Shown: positions 17,093 to 27,535 of the stretch, piece by piece | How the letters are laid out: every line of letters starts with the position of its first letter | Position numbering within the stretch: position 1 is the stretch's first letter | Assembly (NCBI GenBank): GCA_030762175.1 | Contig: CM060831.1 | Location: 74,146,001-74,210,000 of the forward strand | Direction of reading: 5' to 3' | Length of the DNA: 64,000 nt | From: Metallyticus violacea | Taxonomy: Eukaryota; Arthropoda; Insecta; Mantodea; Metallyticidae | The notes under the pieces: generated by a model | What the model was told of the DNA's origin: nothing | Seen by the model: only the letters and a program-made list of their open reading frames with translations | Database searches by the model: none | Made by a program: the position numbers and the translations under genes

Positions 17093-20000
17093 GTTTCACA
17101 GGGCCTAAGTGTCTGTACAGATATGGCGCTCACGTCTACCGGAAAAGTTATTCTGCTTTTCCGCCAGGTGTACAGTTTTTAAATCTCTATTTCTCATAGT
17201 TGTTTAAAGCGCATTTTTATGTTGTTTTTTTTTTTTTAATATGGTAGACATTCTTTGAAATCCTACATTTCGTCTTTAGAAGAAAAGTTGTTTTTGTATT
17301 CCAGCGGTAAGTGTCAAACTAGAATTATTTCGTTCTGAGCTGAAGTTTTTGTCTTATTTTACTTTCACGTATAAAAAGTCACGTGAAACGGGCAAGCGAC
17401 ACGTAAAGGGGATTCAAAAGGCATATCGTTTTCAATACGCACAGGGGAGTGGAGACGGAACAAGAAGCGACTTTGCATCGTAAATGGGCAAAAGATCCCT
17501 CCCCGCTGTATCCCTAGAGACCATAGCTTGCAGTCTGAAAGGATTCGGTGCTCGCCTAGGGGAAAGATGCGATGGCGGAGTTGAGGCTGTAATGCCTTTA
17601 GCTGGGTGACGTAAAATTCTCAGCGCCTCTTGAAATTATGTTATTTATCACTGCTACTGTTTTCCGTTAGCGATAATGTCGCCATAAAGCGCTGCATTTC
17701 AAAAGGTCGTGCTTTCGAACACCCTCCGGTAACGGGTGTTTTGATAGTCGCGTACAGTTAACTACTTGCATATAAAAGACAGGCACCATTAGATATCTGG
17801 TTCTTCATATATCGCACCAAATTATGTGGGCTGCTGGACATTTCTCTTGTTAGTAGTCATATATTTAGTTTGTTTAGTTCATCATCAATGTAAAAAATAG
17901 TTTCATAAATATTCGATTAGTACTATGAGGCAGTATTTAGTAGGGGTGTTTTGATTTGGGTTTTCCAATTGGTTGATTTATTTAATTATATTGAATCTCA
18001 GGGGTAATTTTGATTGATATCTGATTACAGGTGTTCACAGCGTCCCCTACTTCACGTTTGACGTTACCTCCAGTAGACGAAATGTTGAAGGTCAGGTTGC
18101 CATGTCTATTGTACTGGATTTCATGATCTTTTGGATCAAAGGAGAAGGATCGGGAGGAGATTGATGAACAGTGGAGATTGTTACTAAAACACGCAATTTA
18201 CTGTATTATCATAATAATTATAGTAAGTCCCGTTAGGTTGTGAGAGCTCTGTAAGTTCCATTTGTTATTGCAACTAATGCAATGGTGTCGGTTGTGTCTG
18301 TTTTAACGAAACGAATTTGATAGTGGCGCTTTCCTTTAACAGGTTAACACGTCTCAGCTGTCATTAATTGTCTTTAATTCTCTGTACTGGATTGTTTTAC
18401 TTAACTTGTTCTGATCAATCACTCCCGAATTTAACTCGGCCGGTCATCTACACTTCTCGAGCTTAAGTGCCTTTACCAAAAGTTCAAAACTTCTCTCCTC
18501 GGGGACTGGAATCTCGCTATAAAGTACGACTACCATAGTCCACTAATTTTAGTGTGCTAATTCAACAATTATTTTAATTGTCTCTACCCCATAGCTTCGT
18601 CCTATTGACTATGTTACCAACTTTTGATTTTTCTATACATTGATTGGATAAGAAACTCTAAGCTTTTTATGATTTTGTTTATTTTCTGAGTACAGTTGCC
18701 TGGCTTTGAGGACAAGGTCACTAGCTACATCTTGCCTGACAATATTTTATGGCCCCTTCGGCGACCTTCCCGAAGAAGTGCAACCCTCCGCAACACACAA
18801 TAGCAATCTGTCTCCCCATATCCTTTTAAAACCACTGTTACCGTAACTGTATTTGAAGGTTTTTCTTAGAAATAAGGAACAATAGATTATGTGTTTATGT
18901 TTGTTTCGTCCATAACATTTTTGGGGTGTATTCTTAACAAAATATCGGGAATATTATTGCAGTCTGCAATGATATACAAAATACAAATCTACAATACACA
19001 TAATTATACATACATTAAACATATATCACTCAAACTTGTTATAATATTATTTACAAAGTGTTAGAGGGATTGAGGCTTGTAGGATTTATTTCAACTCTCC
19101 TTCTCGTTCAGAAGCAATGTATCAAATCATTTTTGTCAACTGGTGCAGGAGTTTCATTTACAGGTGGTCTTGAATTTAATAGACTATTGGTGGATTCTCT
19201 GACCAAAATATTAGCACTAACAATGACCTTGTCTCTTGAACCCTAATACTTGAACCTCTCAGTAATATTCCTACATACAGGTCAGTTGAACTGTTTACTT
19301 AAAGTAACAATAGTGAGAAACTTCGATATAAATCAGTCTTATTAATTTATGAATATTTAGTCATAATTTTAGGTCTTTTTAATAATTACTTGTACAATTA
19401 TCATGAAGTAAACATGACTTGAATTTTAACTGAAGACATTCAAACTAGAAATTGAATTTTATAGCACTCTGTGTTGTGCAATTTTATAACACTCTAATGC
19501 TATACAATTTAATTGAATACTTATTATTATTATTATTATTAATATTATTAATATTATTATTATTATTATTATTATTATAACGCATAAATATTACGTATTT
19601 TATAATAATTACGCATTTTCAATATTCATATTCATCACGGAGGTTTCGAAATCAAGCCATAGTGCAATTAGTAATATGCACATACTATATAATTTGGTTT
19701 CTAATATTTATTTACATAAGTAGCCATAGTGAGTAATCTGGAACCATGTCAAGCTGGGACAAACTAAATAACCACTGACACCATCATTGCGCATGTTCAA
19801 GTGCGTACTATAGTTTAGTTTATTGCAAGAAAATTACATTTTAAATATAAATTTATTGTACTACATAAAGAAAATGTGCTACTACTGCCACCGCCATTAC
19901 TACTGCCAATTCTACTAATAATAATTTTAATTTGAGATTTCATCAATCATAAATATTGTTTCTATATCATTAAAAACATCAATAAGTATGCAATGTATAA

Positions 20001-20387
20001 TTTTTATTTATGTTCTGTAATGTTTTGCTTATTTTCGAAGGTGTAATTTTCTTATAATGCAAAATATTTAACCCGAATAAGTATAAGCTGCCACAGTGAT
20101 TCAAATTTTGCAGAACTTCTTGTCTTCTAACTCTAATACATATAACTTCTTAAAAATATTTTTTTTCAAAATAACTTTATGAATGCAAAATAAAGAATTA
20201 TTTTTCTAAGACTCCATAAAATTTACTAATAAATTGTTACATTTCTTTTTTAATGAAGTTTGTACACTGTTAATAGTAATATTGCAAATGTTTTCTTTAG
20301 GAACTACAGTTTTAAAGACTCTCTTAGGCATTGATAACAATTGAGCAAATTGAAAGTTTATGAATTGCGCTGGAAAATAATTATACA
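17093..20387. other. Unassigned stretch with a short microsatellite
   Basis: The part at about 17380-17640 is less AT-rich than its surroundings but has no open frame above 60 codons. A hairpin-forming AACACCC...GGGTGTT pair lies near 17719-17742. A small plus-strand frame at 19058-19246 has no recognised motif. The microsatellite at 19521-19577 is listed separately. Confidence 0.4.
19521..19577. repeat. (ATT)n microsatellite, interrupted
   Basis: About 19 ATT units interrupted twice by TTAAT steps. Confidence 0.93.
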
Positions 20388-20630
20388 TACAGAGGATGCC
20401 AAAAATTGTATACACACTTTAACAGTAGATATCTATTTAATATATTTCAAAGTTTGACCGAAAAGCAACAGTAATGTGTACCATGATTTTCTCTTAACAG
20501 ATGTGACTCATACATTATGATAGTGTTGCTACGTACAGTCAACAATGAACAAATGAAGCCAAGATTATCGTATGATGTTCTGTAAATAGATGTGATTCAC
20601 ATTACGTTATGCTAGCGTTGCTACAACAAA

Positions 20631-20762
20631 ATGGAACCAAGATTATCGTTTAAACAGTGGAAAGCAATTCTGAAGTGGTATTGCAAAACTGAGAATTCTG
20701 TTGAAGTTCAAAGACAATGGAGACATATGTATAGAACAGAATCGCCGTTGGACTCTACCTAA
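20631..20762 (+). pseudogene. MITE-1 A: N-terminal transposase remnant
   Basis: A 43-codon frame starting at the conserved ATG gives MEPRLSFKQWKAILKWYCKT and continues as ENSVEVQRQWRHMYRTESP. This is the N-terminal helix-turn-helix of a Tc1/mariner-superfamily transposase family (annotated DUF4817 in many arthropods). Directly after RTESP the reading jumps to the DNA of the C-terminal region out of frame and stops. The DNA-binding part is thus nearly intact while the catalytic core is absent. Copies C and D preserve more of the following sequence. Confidence 0.82.
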
Positions 20763-20766
20763 AGGG

Positions 20767-20940
20767 TTAAGAATTGTATACCGTAGAAGATCGGTTACAC
20801 TGACAGCACTTCGGGAAGAAATTGAAACGGCATGTGCTGTAATCGCTGAGGACACTTTCGCAAACGTTGCTCAATCAGTAGTTCAACGTACCCAGAAGTG
20901 TATCGACGCTGATTGTGGTCACTTTGAGCAACTGTTGTAA
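20767..20940 (+). pseudogene. MITE-1 A: C-terminal transposase remnant
   Basis: This frame holds the tail of the same transposase: VYRRRSVTLTALREEIETAC, then FANVAQSVVQRTQKCIDAD and GHFEQLL, ending at a TAA. It is in a different frame from the N-terminal remnant because of the internal deletion. The same tail is readable in copies B, C, D and E, with differing damage. It lies beyond the catalytic residues, so it has no enzymatic capacity. Confidence 0.82.
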
Positions 20941-21384
20941 CTGTAAAAGTTTAAGATGATTAGTGCTCATCATTTTCTGTTTGTGTGAATTCAGTTTTGT
21001 TACGTTAACAAAGTTTCTTTTTGCTTGAAGTGTGTGTACATTTTTGGCACCCTCCGTAGATATTAAAGTGCTAGCGATTTTATGATTTATAAATTTTTCT
21101 TAGCAGTTACAGTTTCATCATAAACAAAAAACTGTAGTCTTCCACACATCAAGCAGATATCAACTCGGGACATGACGAAATAAATAATGTGCTGCAAATA
21201 ATAAATAAGGTAAAAATTACTAGAATTCTGTTCTAAGAATACCAACACAATGGGTGATTTTTTTCCTTCGGGTGGGGGGGAAGCTCCACCCATAACCAGG
21301 TAGGTCAGTTCAAGCTGGTACCGCGATAAACGGGAGTCAGTCCACAGCTATGATCGTCATGTAAGTTACTGCTAACACTTAAAG

Positions 21385-22118
21385 CACTTGAAAGGTACAT
21401 TTACTCACCATTATCAACCAAGAAGATGCCGCCTCTCTTCAATTGACATACATTTCTGGTATCTGCTTATGAAATTAACCGTTACCCTCTGTAGTTGTTA
21501 CCTCTGAGAAATGTAAGAAATTTCTTCGCAAATGTTATTTTTCAGTTCATCTAACGTGTGTGCATTTGTCTTGTACACATTTTCCTTTAATGCCTCCAGA
21601 GATAAACATCGCAAGACGTTAAATCGAGGATCGAGGTGGACATGAGCTGTTAGTGACGACTCTATTGTCGAATATTTCATAAATTGCATGCAAGAAGGTA
21701 TGGGTTGTAAATGCCCTTGCAGATTTCTGTTGGAAAGTCATAATTTACGTTCCCTCACAGCTAATTCACGGAAAAGGGGTTGAAGATATTCTGCATATAT
21801 CTATAACAATTTTTTCTTTAAAAAAACGGCCTATTGGGATCAAGATTCGTCCGTAAAGAAAATTACATTAAAATAAATTTCTCTTTCGTGCCCACTATTC
21901 AAAATCCATTCACAAAATCTACTCCTGGATGCCGATCACTAGATTTAATTCCTTGCACTACAGTAGTTTTATAGGGGTTTAACTTCGGTAGCTGAAAAGA
22001 AAAATAGGAAATTTATGTTCGCTGTAAAAGACGTCGCAATGATTTTTTGGGGGAACGTTTCAGAGCATATCCAATTTTATCTAACGTGCTTTCTGTGAGT
22101 ATTGTACGTGACTGTGCA
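21385..22118 (-). pseudogene. Tc-like transposase pseudogene (family 2)
   Basis: Read on the minus strand from 22118 downwards. TESTLDKIGYALKRSPKKSL is followed by a short degraded stretch and then PYKTTVVQGIK, matching the HTH-to-linker part of Tc-like transposases. A FFTDES string follows near 21850 (first catalytic Asp kept, next Trp codon now TGA). FQQKSARAFTTHTFLHAIYE near 21680-21740 corresponds to FQQD.A..HT, with the second Asp changed to Lys. SCDVYLW near 21605-21625 keeps the third acidic site, and LKENVYKTNAHTLDELKNNI near 21543-21602 is the conserved tail. Frames switch at least three times. A related relic lies at 59690-60525. No termini were found. Confidence 0.8.
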
Positions 22119-23897
22119 CTATTTTATCAAAAAATTTCCTATATCACAAAATTTATTTAACAATTTGTGAATTTAACTTTGAATTGGAAGTCGAATATCA
22201 AGGAATTTCTATTAAAACAATCCCCGTATCTCACGAGGTGATTCTGTACACACATACGAATCGTAATTAAATAATCTGTGCGGAATAGAATATCAGAATT
22301 GAGCCACATTAAAGAAATCAATACAATTTATTACGCCACCTAATCAATACTTAATACACTGTCACACAACACACAGAAATACATCCGTACGTTCCTAGAG
22401 TTGAACCTGTACTGACCTTTTCTTCAACTCCCCGGCCGGCTTTCAAGGGGGCAACAAGTAATATTATGCATTTACGTTAAATAATATTATGGCATAGAAG
22501 ATGGTACCGTTTTTGCAAGCATCGCCCTCTTGACGACCAGAGACTAAGGGTAGGGCATCCCAGCAAAATCGATATAAAAGTTTAGGTAATATATTATCAC
22601 TGTACCTTCTCCACAACGGTGACGTAATTGCTGACGCAGTCACGCGATTCCTTTTCTTTGATAACTCTAAAAATATACCGCACCTAACATCGTTATTTAT
22701 GTTAATATACTCGAACATGTTTAAAAACTATTCTGATATATCTACAAATTTGGCTCTTGTTCCTATTTTACATGGAAGCAGGATTTTACCTACATCATCC
22801 ATCTAATGCAGACAATTGCATTTCCAACCCTTTAGCTACAATCGCCCTCATATTCTCGCCACCAAGATCAACTTTAAGTTTCTCTCCTCCATTTCCCCTA
22901 AAGTATTTAAACGACACTGCATAGATCTCTCTCCCCTTGCCTTACCCCAAGCTCTACAAGATTATTTTAACACTTTTAAAAGCATTAGTCATTATTTTCA
23001 TGCCCTTCTCCCCCTTCAAAGGTCGTAAGCAAAACATTTCCCCAAAATGCTACTCCTCTTAAAACGTTTCTTCCTCTGGTAGACTAAAACTGAGATGTCT
23101 GTTTAGGATAAACAATAGACGAATTAAAATGTAAGTAAATCAAGAATATATTTTATATTTCAGTTTATATTTATATCGCACATTAAAGATTGAAACCTTT
23201 CAGTTAAAACTTAATGCATTGGGAAAATGTTGCAAAAAAGTTCTAGTGAGAATGAATAAAGTACTTAAGATTGGTAAAATGGAAGAGCATATATTAAAAA
23301 TTAACATGAGCACAATACTATGTATTCGATATGAAAACATAAACAAAGTAACATAAAATGTTTTTCAAATTTAATAAGAAAATACTCCTCATAAAATATA
23401 CGAAAAAACTTGAAACAAAAAGAGCAAAGAATTTAATTGTCCATAGGGTCTGTCAGAGAGGGATATAGGAATAGATCGTACCACAACGTCTTGGGAGGCA
23501 ATTTACTTTAGCCTATATAGAATGGAAAAGAAAATTTGACAAACTTTGAGAGCATCAACAATTAATTATTTTTTTTCTTCCTCTAATTCCACATTTTTCT
23601 ATAAGCCATTCCTTTTCGAGGACACCACATCTTAAGTAACGTATGTCTTTGTCTTGACAGGATTACATTTACAAAATATCTTCATTTTATAAAATAAGTT
23701 AAATTTTTCTTCCGTTGACCTCTACAATACATCGCCTGACATCAAAGATTGCAGGTTTGTCGGTAATATTCCCTACTGCTGAAACTATGCTAGCCATTAT
23801 ATTGTCTTTTATTTCAGCAAGGGTGTGGTAAACAATATCATACATTCAATACACAAAAATGTCTAGAGGAGGAAACAAATCAGATCAGATCATGTTT
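22119..23897. other. Unassigned stretch
   Basis: A minus-strand frame at 22464-22718 (84 codons) has no recognised motif. Near 22565-22650 the minus strand shows a TATAAAAG-like string (22574 region) and a TGACGTAA/TGACGCAGTCA-like pair, which could be chance CRE/AP-1-like sites. Nothing else was recognised. Confidence 0.3.
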
Positions 23898-24115
23898 GAA
23901 TTATTTAAGTATACTCTTTAACGTCTCAGGTCATCAGCGTCCCATTCAATCCAGAGAGTGAAGCGTACGATACATTTTACTCACAGGCCTCTTCTTTCAG
24001 ACTTGAGGTTCTTTTTCTCCTACGACACGGGGCCTGGCTTTACTTCCCTTTCAAAGGAAGCCATATTTACGCTTTTTACGCCCGAAAGCGTTAAACCCGC
24101 GACCTTGGGTCTATG
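23898..24115 (-). mobile_element. SINE-A, 5'-truncated copy
   Basis: Shares the SINE-A blocks TATACTCTTTAACGTCTCAGGTCATCAG (plus-strand view of the tail), the AGGCCTCTTCTTTCAGACTTGAGGTT block, and the CTTCCCTTTCAAAGGAAGCC block. The box B region AACCCGCGACCTTGGGT is present, but about 15 bases before it are deleted and the tRNA-like 5' end is lost. The 61-codon open frame across it is not a gene. Confidence 0.85.
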
Positions 24116-24336
24116 GGTCATTGTAAAATATCATTTTCCTTGAGAAGATATGCCATTTTCTTTCTTTTCCATTCAATAAAAGCCAAACTTGAACATTTCG
24201 GGAAGTAAGTTGAATAAATAATTATTCATTTCATTAACCATGTAAGGGGGAAAGGAATTCAATACCATAAGTACTCGTGAAACAGATACTAGAGTTTAAC
24301 AAAACGCTCAAGATGTTTTAAGTACCTTTTTCTTTA

Positions 24337-24906
24337 CACAGAAGGTGCCAAAAATACTTCAAGCAAAGAACAAACAGTTGCTCAAAATGCCCACCATCAG
24401 TGTCAATACACTTCTGAGTACATTGTTTGCGAAAGTGTCCTCAGAGATTGCAGCACATGCCGTTTCAATTTCTTCCCGAAGTGCTGTCAGCGTAGCTGGT
24501 ACTGTATACAACATCCTTAATCCTATAGGTAGAAGTCCAACGGCGATTGTGTTCTGTACACACGTCTCCATTGCCTTTGAACTTCAACAACAATCTCGGT
24601 TTTCCACTATCACTTCAAAATTGCTTTCTCCTGTCAAACGATAATCTTGGCTCCAATTTGTTGTTAGCGACGCTAGCATAGCGTAATGTGAGTCACACTT
24701 GTTTACAGAGTATCATAAGATAATCTTGACTTCATTTGTTCGTTGTTTCTTACCTGTCACGTAGCAACGCTATCATAATGATGTGAGTCACATGTATTTA
24801 TAGAACATCATACTACACATCACTGTTGTTTTTCGCTGAACTTTTAAATATACAAATAGATATCTACTGTGAAAGTGAGTGAGTGTGTGTATTTTGGCAC
24901 CCTCGG
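24337..24906 (-). mobile_element. MITE-1 copy B, Tc1/mariner-type deletion derivative
   Basis: Ends match copy A: CAGAAGGTGCC at 24339 on the left and GGCACCCTCG at 24896-24905 on the right, followed by GTATA. The complement gives the same N-terminal transposase DNA (CCAAGATTATCGTTTGACAG), the same fusion after the RTE codons (ACAATCGCCGTTGGACTTCT), and the same loss of about 7 bases in the following GGGGAACTCTTAAG region as copy A. It has further deletions of its own, notably most of the 3' untranslated part. Subterminal repeats are present on the right. Overlapping open frames at 24345-24644 and 24359-24571 are shadows of it. Confidence 0.88.
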
Positions 24907-25140
24907 TATATTATGAATTTTCGGGAATATAAACTTTTTATTTCAACAAGGTTGCTTAAAGTCTGTATAACGAGAGTTTGGAAAAATGTAATAGATTCCC
25001 GATTACCTCGGGTACTAGCGATCAATGTCAAAAACATCAGAAACTTCTCGAAGTATTCCAACTTGAGTCGGCTGTTTGTTTACTAATAATATTAGTTTAT
25101 GCATTTAGTAATTACAAAATATAAGTAATAATTACTCATA

Positions 25141-25906
25141 CAGACGGTGCCAAAAATGTATACACACTCCAAGCAAAGAAAAACTGCGTTAATATAACAA
25201 AACTGAATTCACACAAACAGAAAATGATGAGCACTAATCATTTTAGACTTTTACAGTTACAACAGTTGCTCAAAATGCCCAGCATCGGCGTCGATACACT
25301 TCTGAGTACGTTGAACTACTGACTGAGCAACATTTGCGAAAGTGTTCTCAGTGATTGCAGCACATGCCGTTTCAATTTCTTCCCGAAGTGCTGCCAGTGT
25401 AGCTGGTTTTCTACGGTATGCAACATCCTTAAGAGTTCCCCATAAGTAGAAGTTCAACGGAGTTAGATCCCAGTCTCATGTACACTTTGTAGATCTGCCT
25501 TGTGAACATAGCATACGATACCACGAGTTTCAAATTTGTCTCGAATGCGTGCAATTGTTACTCGCGTTGGTGGTTCTGTTCTATACACACGTTGTCTTTG
25601 AATTCCCACGACATTCTCGATTTTCCAACACCACTTCAAAATTGCTTTCCGCTATTCAAACGATAATCTTGGCTCCATTTTGTTGTAGCAACACTAGTAT
25701 AACATAATGGGCCTCACATCTGTTTACAGAACATCATTCGATAATCTTGGCTTCGTTTGCTCACTGTTGATTTACCTGTCACGTAGCAACGTATGTATGT
25801 AGCAATGTATGTGAGTCACATTGTTCACAGAACATCATACTACGCGTTACTGTTGTTTTTCGGTCCAACTTTGAAATAGGTGTCTACTGTGAAAGTGTGC
25901 ATTTGT
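25141..25906 (-). mobile_element. MITE-1 copy C, one end degraded
   Basis: The left end CAGACGGTGCCAAAAATGTA begins at 25141 after a TA. At the right, homology to the other copies fades after GAAAGTGTGCATTTG (about 25891-25905) and the GGCACCCTC end is missing. The complement contains a longer part of the transposase gene than copies A and B and a different internal deletion. The 3' untranslated part includes ATGATGAGCACTAATCATTT, also seen in copies A and E. Confidence 0.86.
25257..25678 (-). pseudogene. MITE-1 C: transposase pseudogene
   Basis: From the ATG at 25676-25678 the minus strand reads MEPRLSFE, a stop (TAG), then RKAILKW, RVYRTEPPTRVTIARIRDKF and ETRG, i.e. the HTH region extended by about 25 residues relative to copy A. 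After an internal deletion and frame change it resumes as LWGTLKDVAYRRKPATLAAL, then EEIETACAAI, VVQRTQKCIDAD and GHFEQLL, ending at 25257. The last 66 codons form an open frame. The catalytic D(x)D core is deleted, so the product could not transpose DNA. Confidence 0.84.
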
Positions 25907-26370
25907 GATTACAAATAATCACATTAAGGAGTAATAGCAAATTATAAAGAAGTGTACGTGGCGGTTACCTGCAAATAAGATTACTGAGTACCATAAACAC
26001 TGTAATTTGAGACAGGGGTGTGGTAATAGATTACGTCCAAACGCTTGCTGTTTACTTCCACTTGGACGGACAACATTTCCGGTATTCGCAAGCCGCTGTG
26101 CCGCGGCGACAAAAGCTCGATGATTTGATGTCGACTATCTATTATCTCGCTTGGTACAAGTTAAGTTCCCACGTATTTCTCTATAATTGAGTTGCAACAG
26201 GTTGACTTTTACATGGTTAATTTACAACAAAATATAGAATACCCTAATTGCACACATTCAGAATGTATTTGTATATTCTTACTGCAAAACAAGTTCATAG
26301 CTAGCGTTGCTCATTTATTTCATAAGTTAACATCCACTTTAACAGCAACTTTACAGATAAGCGCTGACAA

Positions 26371-26640
26371 CCTCTGCGGTCTAGTGATAGCGTATCCGTT
26401 TACATATCTGGAGAATATAGGTTCGAATTCCGTTCAGGTCAAACTATCTGGGTAAGGTTTTTTATTCCATGGTTTTCTTTTCAGAAGGCGAATGCCAGAT
26501 AGCTTTAAGCCGCCAAGGACTCCGAGCTCATTTGCGCCATCATTAATTCATTGCATTTCATTCACGACTACAGCATTCACATTTAATGTGCAAATATCAC
26601 GAGATACCAATGCAATCAAACCGACAATAAATAAAACATT
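26371..26640 (+). mobile_element. SINE-C, tRNA head plus conserved core
   Basis: A tRNA-like head (26371-26445) has a box A segment GCGGTCTAGTGATAGCG and box B GGTTCGAATTCC, ending in TTCAGGTC. It is followed by a body with GGTAAGGTTTTTTATTCC, GGTTTTC, GCGAATGCCAGATAGCTTT, CCAAGGACTCCGAGCTCATTT and CATTTCATTCA segments. From memory, this order matches a widespread insect SINE body. Sequence drift and an insertion near 26460 show that it is old. Two small open frames across it have no protein features. Confidence 0.72.
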
Positions 26641-26917
26641 AAAAATCATTATACCGAGGGATTCAAATATACTTTTTGGAACACCAATGATTCACATAAA
26701 ACTTTTTAGATGAATTCACATCAAAAGGCATAGTGCTAAGAAGAAAAAGGTAAAAGTATTTTTTATTCTATTTCTACTTGATTATTGCTGCAAACACATG
26801 AATTCCAATGCATGGACATTTTACAGTACATGAAAGACAGCGCAGATATTGCTTTAGGTCATAAAAGGAATTATATTGATTATAATTTACAATATGGATT
26901 ACACCGTAAAATTAAGA

Positions 26918-27060
26918 TTTGTTGATTTTATGGACGCCCTTTAAAATCTCAGGTCATCAGCATCCTATCCAATTAATCGAATACCCTCATTTAATTATCG
27001 CTGCAGACTTTAAGCCGTGGGTCCCATGCGGTAGATTTACGCCCCGCTAAAGAACTCCAT
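26918..27060. mobile_element. Composite of two SINE-A pieces in opposite orientation
   Basis: The segment 26918-26982 is the SINE-A tail in minus orientation (GGACGCCCTTTAAAATCTCA, GGTCATCAGCATCC). The segment 27010-27056 is a SINE-A body piece in plus orientation (TTTAAGCCGTGGGTCCCATG, then CGGTAGATTTACG). They are separated by about 27 unrelated bases. This needs an inversion, or one insertion into or beside another. Confidence 0.65.
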
Positions 27061-27384
27061 ACGTAAAAAAAGAGATTGCTGTATAAATTTATTGTTCATT
27101 TATCGTCTAACTAATCAATACTTTCATTCCCTGTCAGATGGCGCAAGTGGCGATGGCTTGTCGCTATGTCGATAGATAAGAGTAACTGAAAAGTATCCTT
27201 GGTACTTAGTTCCGGATGGAACGATGGATACTACTACCTATACTTAAATAAACGAATAAACGAATGTGTATTCGCATAAAACACACACAAAAAAAAGAAA
27301 TCCGTTTCTGAGCATCACAATTTTTAAGTGTTCTAGAATACACGACCTCCTATACAAAACAAAAAGCCCAGATGATTTGTATTA

Positions 27385-27535
27385 AAGCAGGTTCGATTCC
27401 GGCCAGGATTGATGGATTTTTTCGGGCGTAATAATTCTAAGTATGGCTTCCTTTGGAAGGGAAGTAAAGCCGTGGGTCCCGTATAGTACATTTGCGGCAC
27501 GATAAAGAATCTCAAGCCTGAAAAAAAAAAAAAAA
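27385..27535 (+). mobile_element. SINE-A, 3'-truncated copy with A tract
   Basis: Begins just before box B (GGTTCGATTCCGGCCAGGAT at 27390-27409) and continues through the TTCGGGCGTAA, CTTCCTTTGGAAGGGAAGTA and GCACGATAAAGAATCTCAAG blocks, then ends in 15 A residues at 27521-27535. The normal SINE-A tail is replaced by the A tract, which suggests internal priming or truncation. The small minus-strand frames over it are shadows. Confidence 0.82.

Larger units (their letters stand above)
20390..21056 (+). mobile_element. MITE-1 copy A, Tc1/mariner-type deletion derivative
   Basis: The terminal inverted repeats are clear. The left end starts CAGAGGATGCCAAAAATTGT at 20390. The right end is the inverse of CGGAGGGTGCCAAAAATGTA, finishing at 21056. 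Both are flanked by TA (20388-20389 and 21057-21058), the target duplication of Tc1/mariner elements. Inside lie two subterminal direct repeats (about 20500-20575 and 20585-20655, sharing CCAAGATTATCGT and ATGTGA.TCA motifs), then a fused remnant of the transposase gene. It encodes no working enzyme but keeps both ends, so it could have been moved in trans when an active relative existed. Confidence 0.9.

Noticed and set aside
16771..17199. 142-codon plus-strand frame
   Set aside because: It runs across a SINE-A copy whose structure on the other strand explains the sequence.
26371..26445. Functional tRNA gene at the SINE-C head
   Set aside because: The acceptor stem does not pair and a SINE body follows.
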